DNA from: Planctomycetaceae bacterium
GTDB lineage: Bacteria > Planctomycetota > UBA1135 > GCA-002686595
Direction of reading: 5' to 3'
DNA: 55,807 bases
NCBI GenBank assembly: GCA_011525785.1
Contig: WYBT01000034.1
Coordinates: forward strand, 1-55,807
Shown: piece after piece, positions 34,816 to 44,660 of the stretch
How positions within the stretch are numbered: position 1 is the first letter of the stretch
Layout of the letters: the number at the start of each line of letters is the position of its first letter
Notes under the pieces: model-generated
Told to the model about the DNA's origin: nothing
Database searches by the model: none
Seen by the model: the letters and a program-made list of their open reading frames with translations, nothing else
Program-made: the position numbers and the translations under genes

Positions 34816-35439
34816 ATGGACCAACAGCGACAGACCGAAGGCGAAGATAGCGCGCAGCTCGCCGCTCGCGCGGCCAAGGGCGACCGCGACGCCGTCGAGC
34901 GCCTGATCGAGCGCCACCTGCCCGAGCTGCGCGCCTTCGTGCGGCTGCGCGCCGGAGAAGCGCTGCGCCAGCGCGAATCGGCCTCGGATCTGGTGCAGTC
35001 GACCTGTCGCGAAGTGCTGTCCCATCTCGATCGTTTCCAGTTTCCCGACGAGTCGGCCTTCCGGCGTTGGTTGTTCGTGACGGCGCAGCGCAAGATCGCC
35101 GACCGCATCGACCACTACACCGCGCAGAAGCGCAATGCCGCGCGCGAGGAGCGCCTGGCGAGCGAAGGCGGCGCGCAGGACGACCTGCTGGCGAGCTGCT
35201 ATCGACGCTTTTCGAGCCCCAGTCGCCGCGCGCTGGTGCGCGACGAGATCGAGCGCCTCGAGCGCGCGTTCGATCAGCTCACCGAAGAGCAGCGCGAGGT
35301 GGTGACGCTGGCGCATGTCGCGGGACTCTCGCGGGCGCAGATCGCCGAGCAGCTCGGCAAGAGTGAGAACGCCGTGCGCATCGTGCTGCACCGCGCGCTG
35401 GCGCGCCTGGCCGAGATCGTCAACCCCGACGAGGAGTGA
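34816..35439 (+). CDS. ECF-type sigma factor paired with a Ser/Thr kinase
   Basis: 207 residues. Region 2 is near 15-95 (RAAKGDRDAVERLIERH, ESASDLVQSTCREVL, then SAFRRWLFVTAQRKI). Region 4 is near 140-200, with LTEEQREVVTLAHVAGLSRA and IAEQLGKSENAVRIVLHRA as the helix-turn-helix. Direct divergence from a membrane kinase (56 nt) suggests the two act together. This resembles the planctomycete-type ECF groups linked to protein kinases rather than membrane anti-sigma factors. No anti-sigma gene is beside it. Confidence 0.88.
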   Translation: MDQQRQTEGEDSAQLAARAAKGDRDAVERLIERHLPELRAFVRLRAGEALRQRESASDLVQSTCREVLSHLDRFQFPDESAFRRWLFVTAQRKIADRIDHYTAQKRNAAREERLASEGGAQDDLLASCYRRFSSPSRRALVRDEIERLERAFDQLTEEQREVVTLAHVAGLSRAQIAEQLGKSENAVRIVLHRALARLAEIVNPDEE

Positions 35440-35485
35440 CGATCCCGGCGGCGCTGGCGCTCGTCGCTGGCGCACATCATGTCGC

Positions 35486-37246
35486 TCAGGGCCCGACGAC
35501 GTACTCGAGCGCGTTGCTGAGGAAGGTCGTGGCGAGCGCGCCCTGCGGATCGCGGCCCCAGCACTGCACGTTCACGCGCTGGCCGACGGAGGTGAGTTCG
35601 GCGGGCGCCGCGGCTCCGAGCAGGCCTTTGGCGTAGGCGTTGAAGTCGAGCGAGTAGCTCCCCGAGCAGTCACTCACGCTGCCCGGGTTGCCCGCGGAGT
35701 TCATGATCGGCGTGCGCTGCACCGGCGTGCGCAGGCAGAACGTCCCCGCGCCGAACGGAACGGCCTGGCGACCGTCGAAGCCGTAGAAGAAAAGGCCCAG
35801 CTTGTTGTTGGGGACATCGTCGCAACTCACGACGAAGCCCGCGTTCTGGCTCGCGCGCGGCAGGCCGCTCGAGTGCATGCGCGGCTCGCAGCCGCCGCTG
35901 GTCACCGACGACGTGCAGTAGGTGAGCGGGTCGGGGTACAGCGTGCGCACGAACACGTCCGTGCTGTCGTTGGTGTCACCCGGCACGAGGTTCGCCGCCG
36001 ACGAGTGGAACGCCACGATCGAACCATCCGCGTTGAGGCAGGGCCGCAGCGAAGTCGCGTCGCCGGCGGCGGCAGGCCCGCTGGCGCTCGAGACGTAGTA
36101 GGTCACCCCACGCGTCATGTCGCGCACGTAGCTCGACTGGAACAGCGTGCCCACGGCGGCGACGTTCGGGGCCGAACTCGTGAAGGCGACGAAGCGTCCG
36201 TCGCTGGAAACGCTCGGCTCGTACGAGTGGCCGAAAGCGCTGAAACCACCGCCGTGCGCGCCGCTCACGTGCCGGAGCACGTCCAAGGCCCGGTCGACGA
36301 GGTACACCTCGGACGAGCCGTTGGTGTCGCCGAAGACGAAGTTCGTCGCCATCGTGGTGAAGGCCACGTAGCGACCGTTCGCGGAAATCGAGGGCTGAGT
36401 CGAGCTGCCGTTGCCCAGCGCTCCCAGCGGCACGCGGCTGACGAGCTCCGTACCCAGCCCGCCCCACATGTCGCGCACGAACACGTCGCTGACGCCGTTG
36501 GTGTCGCCCGCGACGAGGTTCGTGGCCGTGCTCTGGAACGCGATGAAGCGGCCGTCGTCGGAGATGCTCGCGCTGCTGGCGGAGCCATTGGCCGCGGCGC
36601 CGGCCAACCCGCGCGACACCAGTTGGAACGAGCCGTTCTGGAAGTCGCGCACGTAGACATCGAGCGTCGCGTTGGTGTCGTCGGGCGAGTACTGGTTGCT
36701 CGTGGTGTGGAAGGCCACGTAGCGCCCGTCGTACGACACGGCCGGCTTGCGCGACTCGCCCGAGCCCGCGAACAAGCTGCCCGGGCTGGAGCTCACTCGC
36801 GTCAGCGCGCCCGTGAGCAGGTCCTTGAGCATCACGTCCGACTCGCCGTTGAGATCGAACCCGACGAAGTTCGTCGCATGGGTAGCGAACGCCACCCAAC
36901 GACCGTCGCCGGAAATCGCCGCGTCGAAGGACGTGCCGTTGCCGAGCGCGCCGAGGGCCGTGGTGCTGGCGAGCATCAATAGATCTGCGCCTCGATCGTA
37001 GACGTAGATGTCCGTGTGGCCGTTGGTGTCCGTCGGCAGCAGGGCCGCCGAGGTCTGGAATGCAATCCGCTGGCCGTCGCGCGAGATCGACGGCTCGTAG
37101 GCGCCTTGAAGGGCCTGCTGGCCGGCGGAGTCGAGGCTGATGCGCTCGGTCTCGCCGTTCGTCCCGCCCGCAGCCAAGGCGAGGCCTGCGGCGAGCGCGG
37201 AAATGCAGGTGGCGGCGAGCGCAGTTCGGAGCATGGAGTGCGACAT
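35486..37246 (-). CDS. Secreted PD40 beta-propeller protein with Cys-rich C-terminal domain (paralogue 1)
   Basis: 586 residues from the ATG at 37246, chosen because GAGGG lies 9 nt upstream and the product starts with a signal peptide (LAATCISALAAGLALAAG). Six or seven repeats of the TolB/PD40 type follow, each with SISRDGRYVAF-like and GDTNGVSDVFVRD-like cores; the DTNG.SD segments could bind calcium. The last 145 residues (from about 35920 down) are the Cys-rich C-terminal domain shared with three other proteins here. No catalytic motif is seen. Its neighbour at 37471 is a close paralogue, so this is a tandem duplication. It is probably a secreted or surface-displayed binding protein. Confidence 0.85.
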   Translation of the reverse strand: MSHSMLRTALAATCISALAAGLALAAGGTNGETERISLDSAGQQALQGAYEPSISRDGQRIAFQTSAALLPTDTNGHTDIYVYDRGADLLMLASTTALGALGNGTSFDAAISGDGRWVAFATHATNFVGFDLNGESDVMLKDLLTGALTRVSSSPGSLFAGSGESRKPAVSYDGRYVAFHTTSNQYSPDDTNATLDVYVRDFQNGSFQLVSRGLAGAAANGSASSASISDDGRFIAFQSTATNLVAGDTNGVSDVFVRDMWGGLGTELVSRVPLGALGNGSSTQPSISANGRYVAFTTMATNFVFGDTNGSSEVYLVDRALDVLRHVSGAHGGGFSAFGHSYEPSVSSDGRFVAFTSSAPNVAAVGTLFQSSYVRDMTRGVTYYVSSASGPAAAGDATSLRPCLNADGSIVAFHSSAANLVPGDTNDSTDVFVRTLYPDPLTYCTSSVTSGGCEPRMHSSGLPRASQNAGFVVSCDDVPNNKLGLFFYGFDGRQAVPFGAGTFCLRTPVQRTPIMNSAGNPGSVSDCSGSYSLDFNAYAKGLLGAAAPAELTSVGQRVNVQCWGRDPQGALATTFLSNALEYVVGP

Positions 37247-37470
37247 GGAATGGAACCCTCGAGTGAATAGGTACTGAACAGCTGACGAGCGGGAGCGGCC
37301 GATGCGCCGCGCCCACGCATCCATCGGGACTGGCCCGTTTGTGTTTCTTGCTCGCGCCGGCGGAGGCCTGGGGACTCGCGCTGCGCAAAGCACGGGCCCG
37401 AAACGGCGCGCGGGCGCGGTGCAGCAATGCCGCACCGCGCCCGCGCGCGCTCAGCCGCGTGTTCGCCGCG

Positions 37471-39225
37471 TCAGGGCCCGACGACGTACTCGAGCGCGTC
37501 GCTGAGGAAGGTCGTGGCGAGCGCGCCCTGCGGATCGCGGCCCCAGCACTGCACGTTCACGCGCTGGCCGACGGTGCTCAACTCCGTCGGCGCGGCGACT
37601 CCGAGCAGGCCCTTGGCGTAGGCGTTGAAGTCGAGCGAGTAGCTGCCGGAGCAGTCGTTCACGCTGGTGGGATTGCCGCCGGAGTTCATGATCGGCGTGC
37701 GCTGAACCGGCGTGAGCATGCAGAACGTGCCGGCGCCGAACGGAACGGCCTGGCGACCGCCGAAACCGTAGAAGAACAGGCCCAGCTTGTTGTTGGGCGC
37801 CTGAGTGCAGCTCACGACGAAGCCCGCGTTCTGGCTCACGCGCGGCAGGCCGCTCGAGCCCATGCGCGGCTTGCAGCCGCCGCTCGTCAGTGACGACGTG
37901 CAGTAGGTCAGCGGGTCGGCGTACAGAGTGCGGACGAACACATCCGACTGCACGTTGACATCGCCGACCACGAGGTTCGTCGCGCTCGAATCGAAGGCCA
38001 CGACGGAGCCATCGCCGCTGAGGCTGGGGCGATAGCTGGGGCCGTTCGGCAGCGCGCCGATGCCGCTCGCGCGCGACACCAGGCGCGTGACGCCGGAGTT
38101 CAGCTCGCGCACGTACACCGCGAGGAAGGCCGGTCCGGCGCCGATCAAGTCGGGCGCGCCGCTCACGAAGGCGATCGACTGACCGTCCGCGGAGAACGAC
38201 GCGTCGCCGCCGCCGGAGCTGGTGAATCCGCCGCTCGGAGTCGCACTCACGTGCTCGAGCACGTTCGCGCTCCGATCGAGCACGAATACGTCCTCACCAC
38301 CGTTGGCGTCGCCGGCCTTGAAGTTCGTCGCCAACGTAGTGAAGGCGACATAGCGCCCATCGGCCGAGATCGAGGGCCCGTAGGACGCGCCGTTGCCGAT
38401 CGCGCCGCCGGGCAGGCGGCTGACGAGGCTGAGTCCGCCGGTCTGCAGGTCGCGCACGAACACGTCCGACTCCGCGTTGGTGTCGCCGAAGGCGAAGTTG
38501 CTCGCGTCGCTGTGGAACGCGACGAAACGACCGTTGTCGGAGATCTGCGCGTTCGTGGAGCTGCCGTTGCCCTGGGCGAAGAATCCCACAGAGACAAGCG
38601 TGAACGTGTCGAGCTGCATGTCGCGCACGTAGACGTCGAAGGCGCCGTTGGTGTCCAAGGCGGACATCTCTTCGGAGTCAGTGTCGAACGCCACGTAGCG
38701 CCCGTCGACGGACACGTGCGGCCGACGCCCGCCGCCGGTGAACGCGAAGCTGCTCCCGGCGAGCGAAGTCACACGCTCGAGCGCGCCGGTGCTCAAGTCC
38801 TTGAGCATCACATCCCAAGTCGCGTTGAAATCGAATCCGGTGACGTTGGTGGCCAGCGTCTCGTAGGCGACCCAGCGACCATCGCCCGAGATCGACACGT
38901 GGCGCGACGGTCCGTTGGCCGCCAGTCCGTTGGACGTGCGACTCACGAACGTCAGCGCCCCGCTGCCGCGATCGAGCACGTAGATGTCGGTGTGGCCGTT
39001 GGTGTCCGCCGCCACGAGCGCGGCGTCGCTCTCGAAGGCGATGCGCTGGCCGTCGCGCGAGATCGAGGCGCCCCGGGACGGCGAGAAGACCTGCTGGCCG
39101 AGGTTGGTGAGGCTGATGCGCTGGGTCGTGCCGTTGGTCCCGCCGCCGGCGGCGAAGGTGCTCGGGGCGCACACAGCGCAGACAACGAGCGCAAGGAACA
39201 AACTGAAGCGATGGGAGTGCGACAT
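37471..39225 (-). CDS. Secreted PD40 beta-propeller protein with Cys-rich C-terminal domain (paralogue 2)
   Basis: 584 residues from the ATG at 39225, which yields a signal peptide (SLFLALVVCAVCAPSTFA). The body repeats the PD40 pattern (VSISGDGRWVAYETLATN, then GDTNAESDVFVRD). The Cys-rich C-terminal domain starts near 37905 and is nearly identical to that of paralogue 1, down to NNKLGLFFYGF and GQRVNVQCWGRDPQG. The frame continues open far upstream across the S9 peptidase gene, but that part is antisense shadow. The two paralogues are separated by 224 nt and share orientation. The propeller parts differ more than the C-termini. Confidence 0.85.
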   Translation of the reverse strand: MSHSHRFSLFLALVVCAVCAPSTFAAGGGTNGTTQRISLTNLGQQVFSPSRGASISRDGQRIAFESDAALVAADTNGHTDIYVLDRGSGALTFVSRTSNGLAANGPSRHVSISGDGRWVAYETLATNVTGFDFNATWDVMLKDLSTGALERVTSLAGSSFAFTGGGRRPHVSVDGRYVAFDTDSEEMSALDTNGAFDVYVRDMQLDTFTLVSVGFFAQGNGSSTNAQISDNGRFVAFHSDASNFAFGDTNAESDVFVRDLQTGGLSLVSRLPGGAIGNGASYGPSISADGRYVAFTTLATNFKAGDANGGEDVFVLDRSANVLEHVSATPSGGFTSSGGGDASFSADGQSIAFVSGAPDLIGAGPAFLAVYVRELNSGVTRLVSRASGIGALPNGPSYRPSLSGDGSVVAFDSSATNLVVGDVNVQSDVFVRTLYADPLTYCTSSLTSGGCKPRMGSSGLPRVSQNAGFVVSCTQAPNNKLGLFFYGFGGRQAVPFGAGTFCMLTPVQRTPIMNSGGNPTSVNDCSGSYSLDFNAYAKGLLGVAAPTELSTVGQRVNVQCWGRDPQGALATTFLSDALEYVVGP

Positions 39226-39308
39226 GGGATGGCGAAGCTCGATGGAGGTGCGAATACGGGCCGTACAACCGGGCCCACGACACCCATCGGGACTCGCCTC
39301 CCGGCATT

Positions 39309-41777
39309 TCAGGGCCGCCGCGGCTCGAGTCCGTAGAGCTTGCGCACGAAGAAGTCGCAGGTGCGCCGCCAGCCGTAGGGCGAGCCGCCCGCGCCGTGGC
39401 CCGCGCCCGGCATGACCAGCAGCTCGAAGTCCTTGTCGGCGCGGATCAGCGCGTCGACGACTTGGAGCGTCGAGGCCGGGTCGACGTTCTCGTCCATCTC
39501 CCCCACGATCAGGAGCAGCTCTCCGCGCAGGCGCGCCGCGTGCGCGACGCTGCTCGACTGCTCGTAGTGCGGCCCGACCGGCCAGCTCATCCACAGCTCG
39601 TTCCACCACACCTTGTCCATGCGGTTGTCGTGGCAACCGCAGTCGGCGACGGCCGCGCGATACACATCGCCGTGATCGAGCAGCGCGCGCATGGCGTTCT
39701 GCCCGCCGGCCGAACCGCCGTAGATGCCCACGCGCGAGAGATCGACCTCGGGGTGCGCCGCCGCCAGCGCGCGCAGCCAGGCCACGCGATCGGGGAAGCC
39801 CGCGTCGGCGAGGTTCTTCCAGGCGACGTCGTGGAAGGCCTTCGAACGCCAGTTCGTGCCCTGCCCGTCGAGCTGAACGACCACGAAGCCCAGTTCGGCC
39901 AGCTCCTGCGCGTGGCCGTGGTGCGCGGCGAACTCGACCGGCGCGTGCGCGTCGTGCGGGCCGGCGTAGATCTCTTCGACCACGGCGTACTTCGAGTTCG
40001 CATCGAAGTTGGTGGGCCGGAACACGACGCCCCAGATGTCGGTCACGCCGTCGCGGCCCTTGGCGACGAAGCGCTGCGGCGCGCGCCAGCCCGTCGCTTC
40101 GAGCTTGCGTGTGTCGGCGCGCGCCAGCTCGCACACCAGCGCTCCGTCGCGCGTGCGGCGCAGCTCCCACACCGGGGCATGGTCGACGCGCGAGCGGCGA
40201 TCGACGTAGAACGCGCCATCGGGCGAGAAGGCGAGCTCGTGCGTTCCGTCGGCGTGCGTCAGCTCGGTCAGCGCGCCGCCGTCGTAGCTCACGCGCACGA
40301 AGTGGTCGTGGTACGGGCTCTCGCCCGCCGTGCGCCCGCGCACGCGCAGCACGAGCTCGCGGGACTCGTCGTTGGTCGACTCGACGCCGCGCACGACCCA
40401 CTCGCCGCTCGTCACCGCGCCCAGCACTTCGCCCGAGCTCGCATCGATGCGGTAGAGGTGGTTCCAGCCGCTGCGCTCGCTCATCCAGAGCAGCTCGCGG
40501 CCGCCTTCGACGCGGTGCAGGAAGGTCTTGTGCGCGTAGTCGAAGAACGTGGCGCAGCGCTCGTCCACCAGCGCGCGGATCGCGCCGTCGCGCGCGTCGA
40601 CGCGCACCACGCGCATCACGCGGTGGCCGCGCTCGTTGTAGAGGAAGGAAAAGCTCGCCGAGTCGCTGGCCCACTCGAGCCGGTCGATCGACCATGGATT
40701 CTCGAACTGCGCGCGCTCGAGCGCGATTTCACGGCCCGTGGAGAGCTCGAAAAGGCGCGGAAAAGCCTGCGGAAGCGGGTCGCCGGGCTTGAGGTACTCG
40801 TACGAGTGCAGTTTGGGCTGCAGCGTGTCGCGCGGCGAACTCTCGACGTAGTGCACGCGCCGGTCGCCGCCGGGATGGCGCTCCCACACGACCACGCGCG
40901 ACGAGTCGGGGGCCCAGTGGAACGGTCCCGACCAGCGCGCGCCGTCCGCGGGACCGTCGGCGAGCTTGCGCTCCGCGCCGTCCGCGCCGATCAGCACGAG
41001 CTCGTTCGCGTTCGCGCGCAAGCTCCAACGCTCGTCGGGCGAGCGCTCGAGCGAGCGGCGCTGCGGCCGCTCACGGCGCTCGCGCGGAGCGTCGTGCGGA
41101 GCGATGCGCACGCGCTCGAGGCCCAGGCGCGCACGCGCGGCGCCGAGGTCGCGGCCCTGCTCATCGCGGATCAGCCAGTTGTGGCCGTCGTAGGTGTTCT
41201 GCGTGAAGCTCTGACCGGCTTCGATGCGCCCGTACGAGCGCCGCCGGCCGCCCCCGTCGATCCAAAGGACCTCGACGGCTTCGTCGCGCTCGTTGACGAA
41301 GCTCACGCGGCAGGCCTCGCCGTCGCGGCTGGGCCCGAAGTCGTCGCTCAGATCGCTGGTGAGCACCTCGCCCTGCGCGAGGCGCAATTCGCCCGTGCCG
41401 CGCGACCACAGCACGCTGCGCTCGCCGAGCTGCGCGCCGAATTCGTGCGGCGACGCGGCCCAGACGCGCGCGAGTTCGCCCACCCAGCCTTTCTCGCGCG
41501 CGGCTCGTTCGAAGCGCTCGTCGAACAGCGGCTCGACGCGTCCGACGCGCGCGTCGACGATGCGCCAACGCTCGCGGCCTTCGAAGCGCTCGTCGCGGAA
41601 CCAGGCTTGCACTCCATCGTCAAGCCAGTGCAGGTCCACGCGCGCGTTCACGAGCTGGCCGCGGTAGCGCTCGTGCAGCGCCGCCGCGCGTTCGTAGTCG
41701 GTGCGCGAGCCCTGGAGCGCGCGCGCAGGGAGCAGGGAGAGCAGGACAAGCCCGAGGATCGAGACAACCGTTCGCAT
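39309..41777 (-). CDS. DPP-IV-like S9 peptidase with VHL-beta-like domain
   Basis: 822 residues. A signal peptide (VVSILGLVLLSLLPARAL) makes it periplasmic or secreted. Residues about 155-215 resemble the VHL beta domain (SFVNERDEAVEVLWID, then QNTYDGHNWLIRD). A beta-propeller fills about 230-580. The alpha/beta hydrolase domain carries the triad S689 in YGGSAGGQ, D762 in GEMDENVDP and H794 in PGAGHGAGG. A prolyl dipeptidyl- or oligopeptidase activity is likely, with specificity untested. It diverges from the pabA-like gene over 44 nt and lies 83 nt upstream of paralogue 2 on the same strand. Confidence 0.88.
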   Translation of the reverse strand: MRTVVSILGLVLLSLLPARALQGSRTDYERAAALHERYRGQLVNARVDLHWLDDGVQAWFRDERFEGRERWRIVDARVGRVEPLFDERFERAAREKGWVGELARVWAASPHEFGAQLGERSVLWSRGTGELRLAQGEVLTSDLSDDFGPSRDGEACRVSFVNERDEAVEVLWIDGGGRRRSYGRIEAGQSFTQNTYDGHNWLIRDEQGRDLGAARARLGLERVRIAPHDAPRERRERPQRRSLERSPDERWSLRANANELVLIGADGAERKLADGPADGARWSGPFHWAPDSSRVVVWERHPGGDRRVHYVESSPRDTLQPKLHSYEYLKPGDPLPQAFPRLFELSTGREIALERAQFENPWSIDRLEWASDSASFSFLYNERGHRVMRVVRVDARDGAIRALVDERCATFFDYAHKTFLHRVEGGRELLWMSERSGWNHLYRIDASSGEVLGAVTSGEWVVRGVESTNDESRELVLRVRGRTAGESPYHDHFVRVSYDGGALTELTHADGTHELAFSPDGAFYVDRRSRVDHAPVWELRRTRDGALVCELARADTRKLEATGWRAPQRFVAKGRDGVTDIWGVVFRPTNFDANSKYAVVEEIYAGPHDAHAPVEFAAHHGHAQELAELGFVVVQLDGQGTNWRSKAFHDVAWKNLADAGFPDRVAWLRALAAAHPEVDLSRVGIYGGSAGGQNAMRALLDHGDVYRAAVADCGCHDNRMDKVWWNELWMSWPVGPHYEQSSSVAHAARLRGELLLIVGEMDENVDPASTLQVVDALIRADKDFELLVMPGAGHGAGGSPYGWRRTCDFFVRKLYGLEPRRP

Positions 41778-41821
41778 GGCGCCGCGTAGCGTAGGCGCGC
41801 GAGCTACGCTGGCGACCCTCT

Positions 41822-42427
<606 letters not shown>

Positions 42428-42463
42428 ACTTGTCGCGCCGCCGCGCGCGAGCTCGAACCTCGC

Positions 42464-43588
42464 TCAGGGCAAGTACGTGAGCTCGAGCGCGTTGCTGAGG
42501 TTGGTGGTCTTGGGCGCCGGCGGATCGCGGTACCAGGCCTGCACGTAGGCCTTCGAGCCCGCGCCCCACGGTTGGCCCAGCCCACTGGGATTGGCGGCCT
42601 GGAACGCGTTCCAGTCGAGCGCGAAGGCGCCGTTGCACTGCGCCGCGAGGCCGCCTGAGTTCTGCGAGCTCGTGCGCTGCGTCGGCGTCTTCACGCACAG
42701 GAAGCTCGAGCCGTTGAGCGCCCAAGGCAGCGGGGAAAAACCGCTGTTGTCGACGCCGTAGAAGAAGAGCCCGCTCTTCTGGCCCTCGACGTTCGCTACC
42801 GACAGCGCGCAGGGCGTGGCGAAGGACACGCTGGGGTTCGCGCTGGCGCTGATCGCGGGAACGCAGCCGTTCGAACTCGTGCCTGCGGTGCAGTAGCTCT
42901 GCGGCGCCGGAACCGTCGGCACGATCTGCAGACCGTTGAGCGAGCCGAAGCCCAGGTTCGAGATGTCGTTCTCGAGCAGGATCGTGAGGTCCGCGCCTGC
43001 CGCGAGCACGACCGAGTGCTTCGCGTACGTCTCGCCGAGCACGAACGCGCCGCCCCAGTCGAGCGCTCCGACGGTCTGCTGCGCGCTGCTCGAGCCGCTC
43101 ACGCTCACCAGCGTGTTCCACGGAAAGCCGCCGTTTCCGGGCAGATAGTTGTCGGGCGCGAAGCAGTACGTGTAGACGTCGTAGTTGCCCGCCGCGAGGC
43201 CGCTCAGCGTGACGAGCACGCCGCTCTGGATGCCGCCGCCGAAGCCTCCGCCGACGTCGAGCACGTCGTCCATCAGGTTCTGATCTCCGCCCGACGTGTT
43301 GGGGTTGTTCCAGTTGTACGCGCCCAGCCCGTTGTAGCCGTTGGGGCCGGCCGCGAAGCGCAGCGTCACTCCGCTCGGCGCGCCGCTCAGACCGTTCAGC
43401 GTGAGCGGGCCGAGCGGCAGCGTCGCGGGCACGGCGTTCCACACGCCGCTCTGACCGGCTGCGGCCGAGTACGTCGCGGGCGGCGTACCGGCGATGGCGT
43501 TCACGTCGACGTTGAAGCCCTGCGCCAAGGCGCAGGCGCCGGAGGCGACGATCGAAAGTGGGATGCAGAGGTGACGAATGCGGCTCAA
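42464..43588 (-). CDS. Secreted protein with Cys-rich C-terminal domain
   Basis: 374 residues from a TTG at 43588. A GGAGAG ribosome binding site ends 6 nt upstream, and the product starts with a signal peptide (RHLCIPLSIVASGACALAQ), so this start is preferred to anything further upstream. The first 225 residues form a beta-sandwich-like domain with no recognised motif (VTLSGLAAGNYDVYTYC, then LTILLENDISNLGFG). The remainder (from 42895 down) is the shared Cys-rich domain, very close to that of the secreted protease at 10780 (WYRDPPAPKTTNLSNAL). It is probably surface-associated or secreted. Confidence 0.78.
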   Translation of the reverse strand: MSRIRHLCIPLSIVASGACALAQGFNVDVNAIAGTPPATYSAAAGQSGVWNAVPATLPLGPLTLNGLSGAPSGVTLRFAAGPNGYNGLGAYNWNNPNTSGGDQNLMDDVLDVGGGFGGGIQSGVLVTLSGLAAGNYDVYTYCFAPDNYLPGNGGFPWNTLVSVSGSSSAQQTVGALDWGGAFVLGETYAKHSVVLAAGADLTILLENDISNLGFGSLNGLQIVPTVPAPQSYCTAGTSSNGCVPAISASANPSVSFATPCALSVANVEGQKSGLFFYGVDNSGFSPLPWALNGSSFLCVKTPTQRTSSQNSGGLAAQCNGAFALDWNAFQAANPSGLGQPWGAGSKAYVQAWYRDPPAPKTTNLSNALELTYLP

Positions 43589-43594
43589 GTGAGT

Positions 43595-43600
43595 CTCTCC
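43595..43600 (-). promoter_or_regulatory. Shine-Dalgarno GGAGAG selecting a TTG start
   Basis: On the minus strand GGAGAG ends 6 nt before the TTG at 43588. The rare start codon is supported by this spacing and the signal peptide that follows. Confidence 0.7.
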
Positions 43601-43822
43601 AGTGGGCGGTGGCGCCGAACGCGCAGCAGGTCGCGAGGCTAAGCGCCACGCGAGAAACGCGCTAGCACGCAGAACGACCGCGGAGCAGGACAGCGCCGCG
43701 AGCGCAAAACCTCCGCGAAGTTCGCGTCCGCGCGCCCCGCGCGATCCCCGCGGCCTCGGACGCGCGGTTAGGCTGCGTCGCGTGCGGCCAGGCACTCTTT
43801 CGAACTCGACTGGGAACTCCCC

Positions 43823-44587
43823 ATGACCACGACCACCACTCCGTGGATCGGCCGCTTCGTGTGGCACGATCTGATGACGACCGACCTCAAGCGCTCGCAG
43901 GCCTTCTACAGGGAACTGTTCGACTGGAGCATCGAGTCGGTTCCGATGGGCCCAGTGATCTACAGCATGATCATGACTGGCACAGGCCCGATCGGCGGCA
44001 TGATGGAGGAGAAGAGCATCCCGATGTCGCACTGGATGCCGTACTGCGCCGTGAAGGACGTCGACGCGACGGCGGCGCGCTGCCAGGAACTCGGCGGCAG
44101 CGTGTGCGTGCCCCCCACCGACATCCCCGGCACGGGCCGCTTCGCGGTGTGCGGCGATCGCCAGGGCGCGTACTTCTCGATTTTCGCGGGAATTCCGGAG
44201 TCTCCCGGCGCCGATCCCGACCAGCTCGCGCACGGGCGCGTGTGCTGGAACGAGCTGATGACCAGCGACGACGACGACGCGCAGCGTTTCTACAGCGCGT
44301 TGTTCGGTTGGACGCAGCAGAACATGGACCTGGGCGAGATGGGGCTGTACCGCGTGCAGATGGCCGGAGAAAAGCACGCCGGCGGCATCATGCGCACGCC
44401 GATGCCCGGAACTCCGTCCTGGTGGTGCGTCTACTTCGCGGTGAACGACCTCGCGCAGTCGACCGCCAAGGCGCGCGAGCTCGGCGCGAAGGTGCTGGTC
44501 GAGAATCAGGCCATCCCGGAGATCGGCACGTTCTCGCTGCTCGAGGACCCGGTCGGCGCGATGGTGGCGCTGTTCCAGAATCGCTGA
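43823..44587 (+). CDS. Two-domain VOC (glyoxalase/extradiol dioxygenase superfamily) protein
   Basis: 254 residues made of two similar halves: FVWHDLMTTDLKRSQAFYREL in the first and VCWNELMTSDDDDAQRFYSAL in the second, each followed by an FD/FGW turn. The second half ends with FSLLEDPVGAMVALFQ, and the first with FAVCGDRQGAYFSIF. This is the CFP30B-like layout of tandem VOC proteins. The chemistry cannot be predicted because metal ligands differ between members. Likely cytoplasmic. It diverges from the secreted-protein gene at 42464 over about 230 nt. Confidence 0.85.
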   Translation: MTTTTTPWIGRFVWHDLMTTDLKRSQAFYRELFDWSIESVPMGPVIYSMIMTGTGPIGGMMEEKSIPMSHWMPYCAVKDVDATAARCQELGGSVCVPPTDIPGTGRFAVCGDRQGAYFSIFAGIPESPGADPDQLAHGRVCWNELMTSDDDDAQRFYSALFGWTQQNMDLGEMGLYRVQMAGEKHAGGIMRTPMPGTPSWWCVYFAVNDLAQSTAKARELGAKVLVENQAIPEIGTFSLLEDPVGAMVALFQNR

Positions 44588-44660
44588 GTCCGCAAGCTCG
44601 CCGCGTCGCACCCTTGCGCGCGGCGCAGGCGCTCGGCGAGATGTCGCTGCAAAGCGAACC

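Noticed and set aside
32045..34906. A 950-residue plus-strand frame antisense to the Ser/Thr kinase
   Set aside because: The minus strand has all kinase motifs; the plus frame has none.
39226..40695. Large upstream extension of the PD40 paralogue 2 frame on the minus strand
   Set aside because: The frame overlaps the S9 peptidase gene in a different reading frame and shows only Arg/Ala/Gly-rich shadow sequence. The ATG at 39225 gives a signal peptide.
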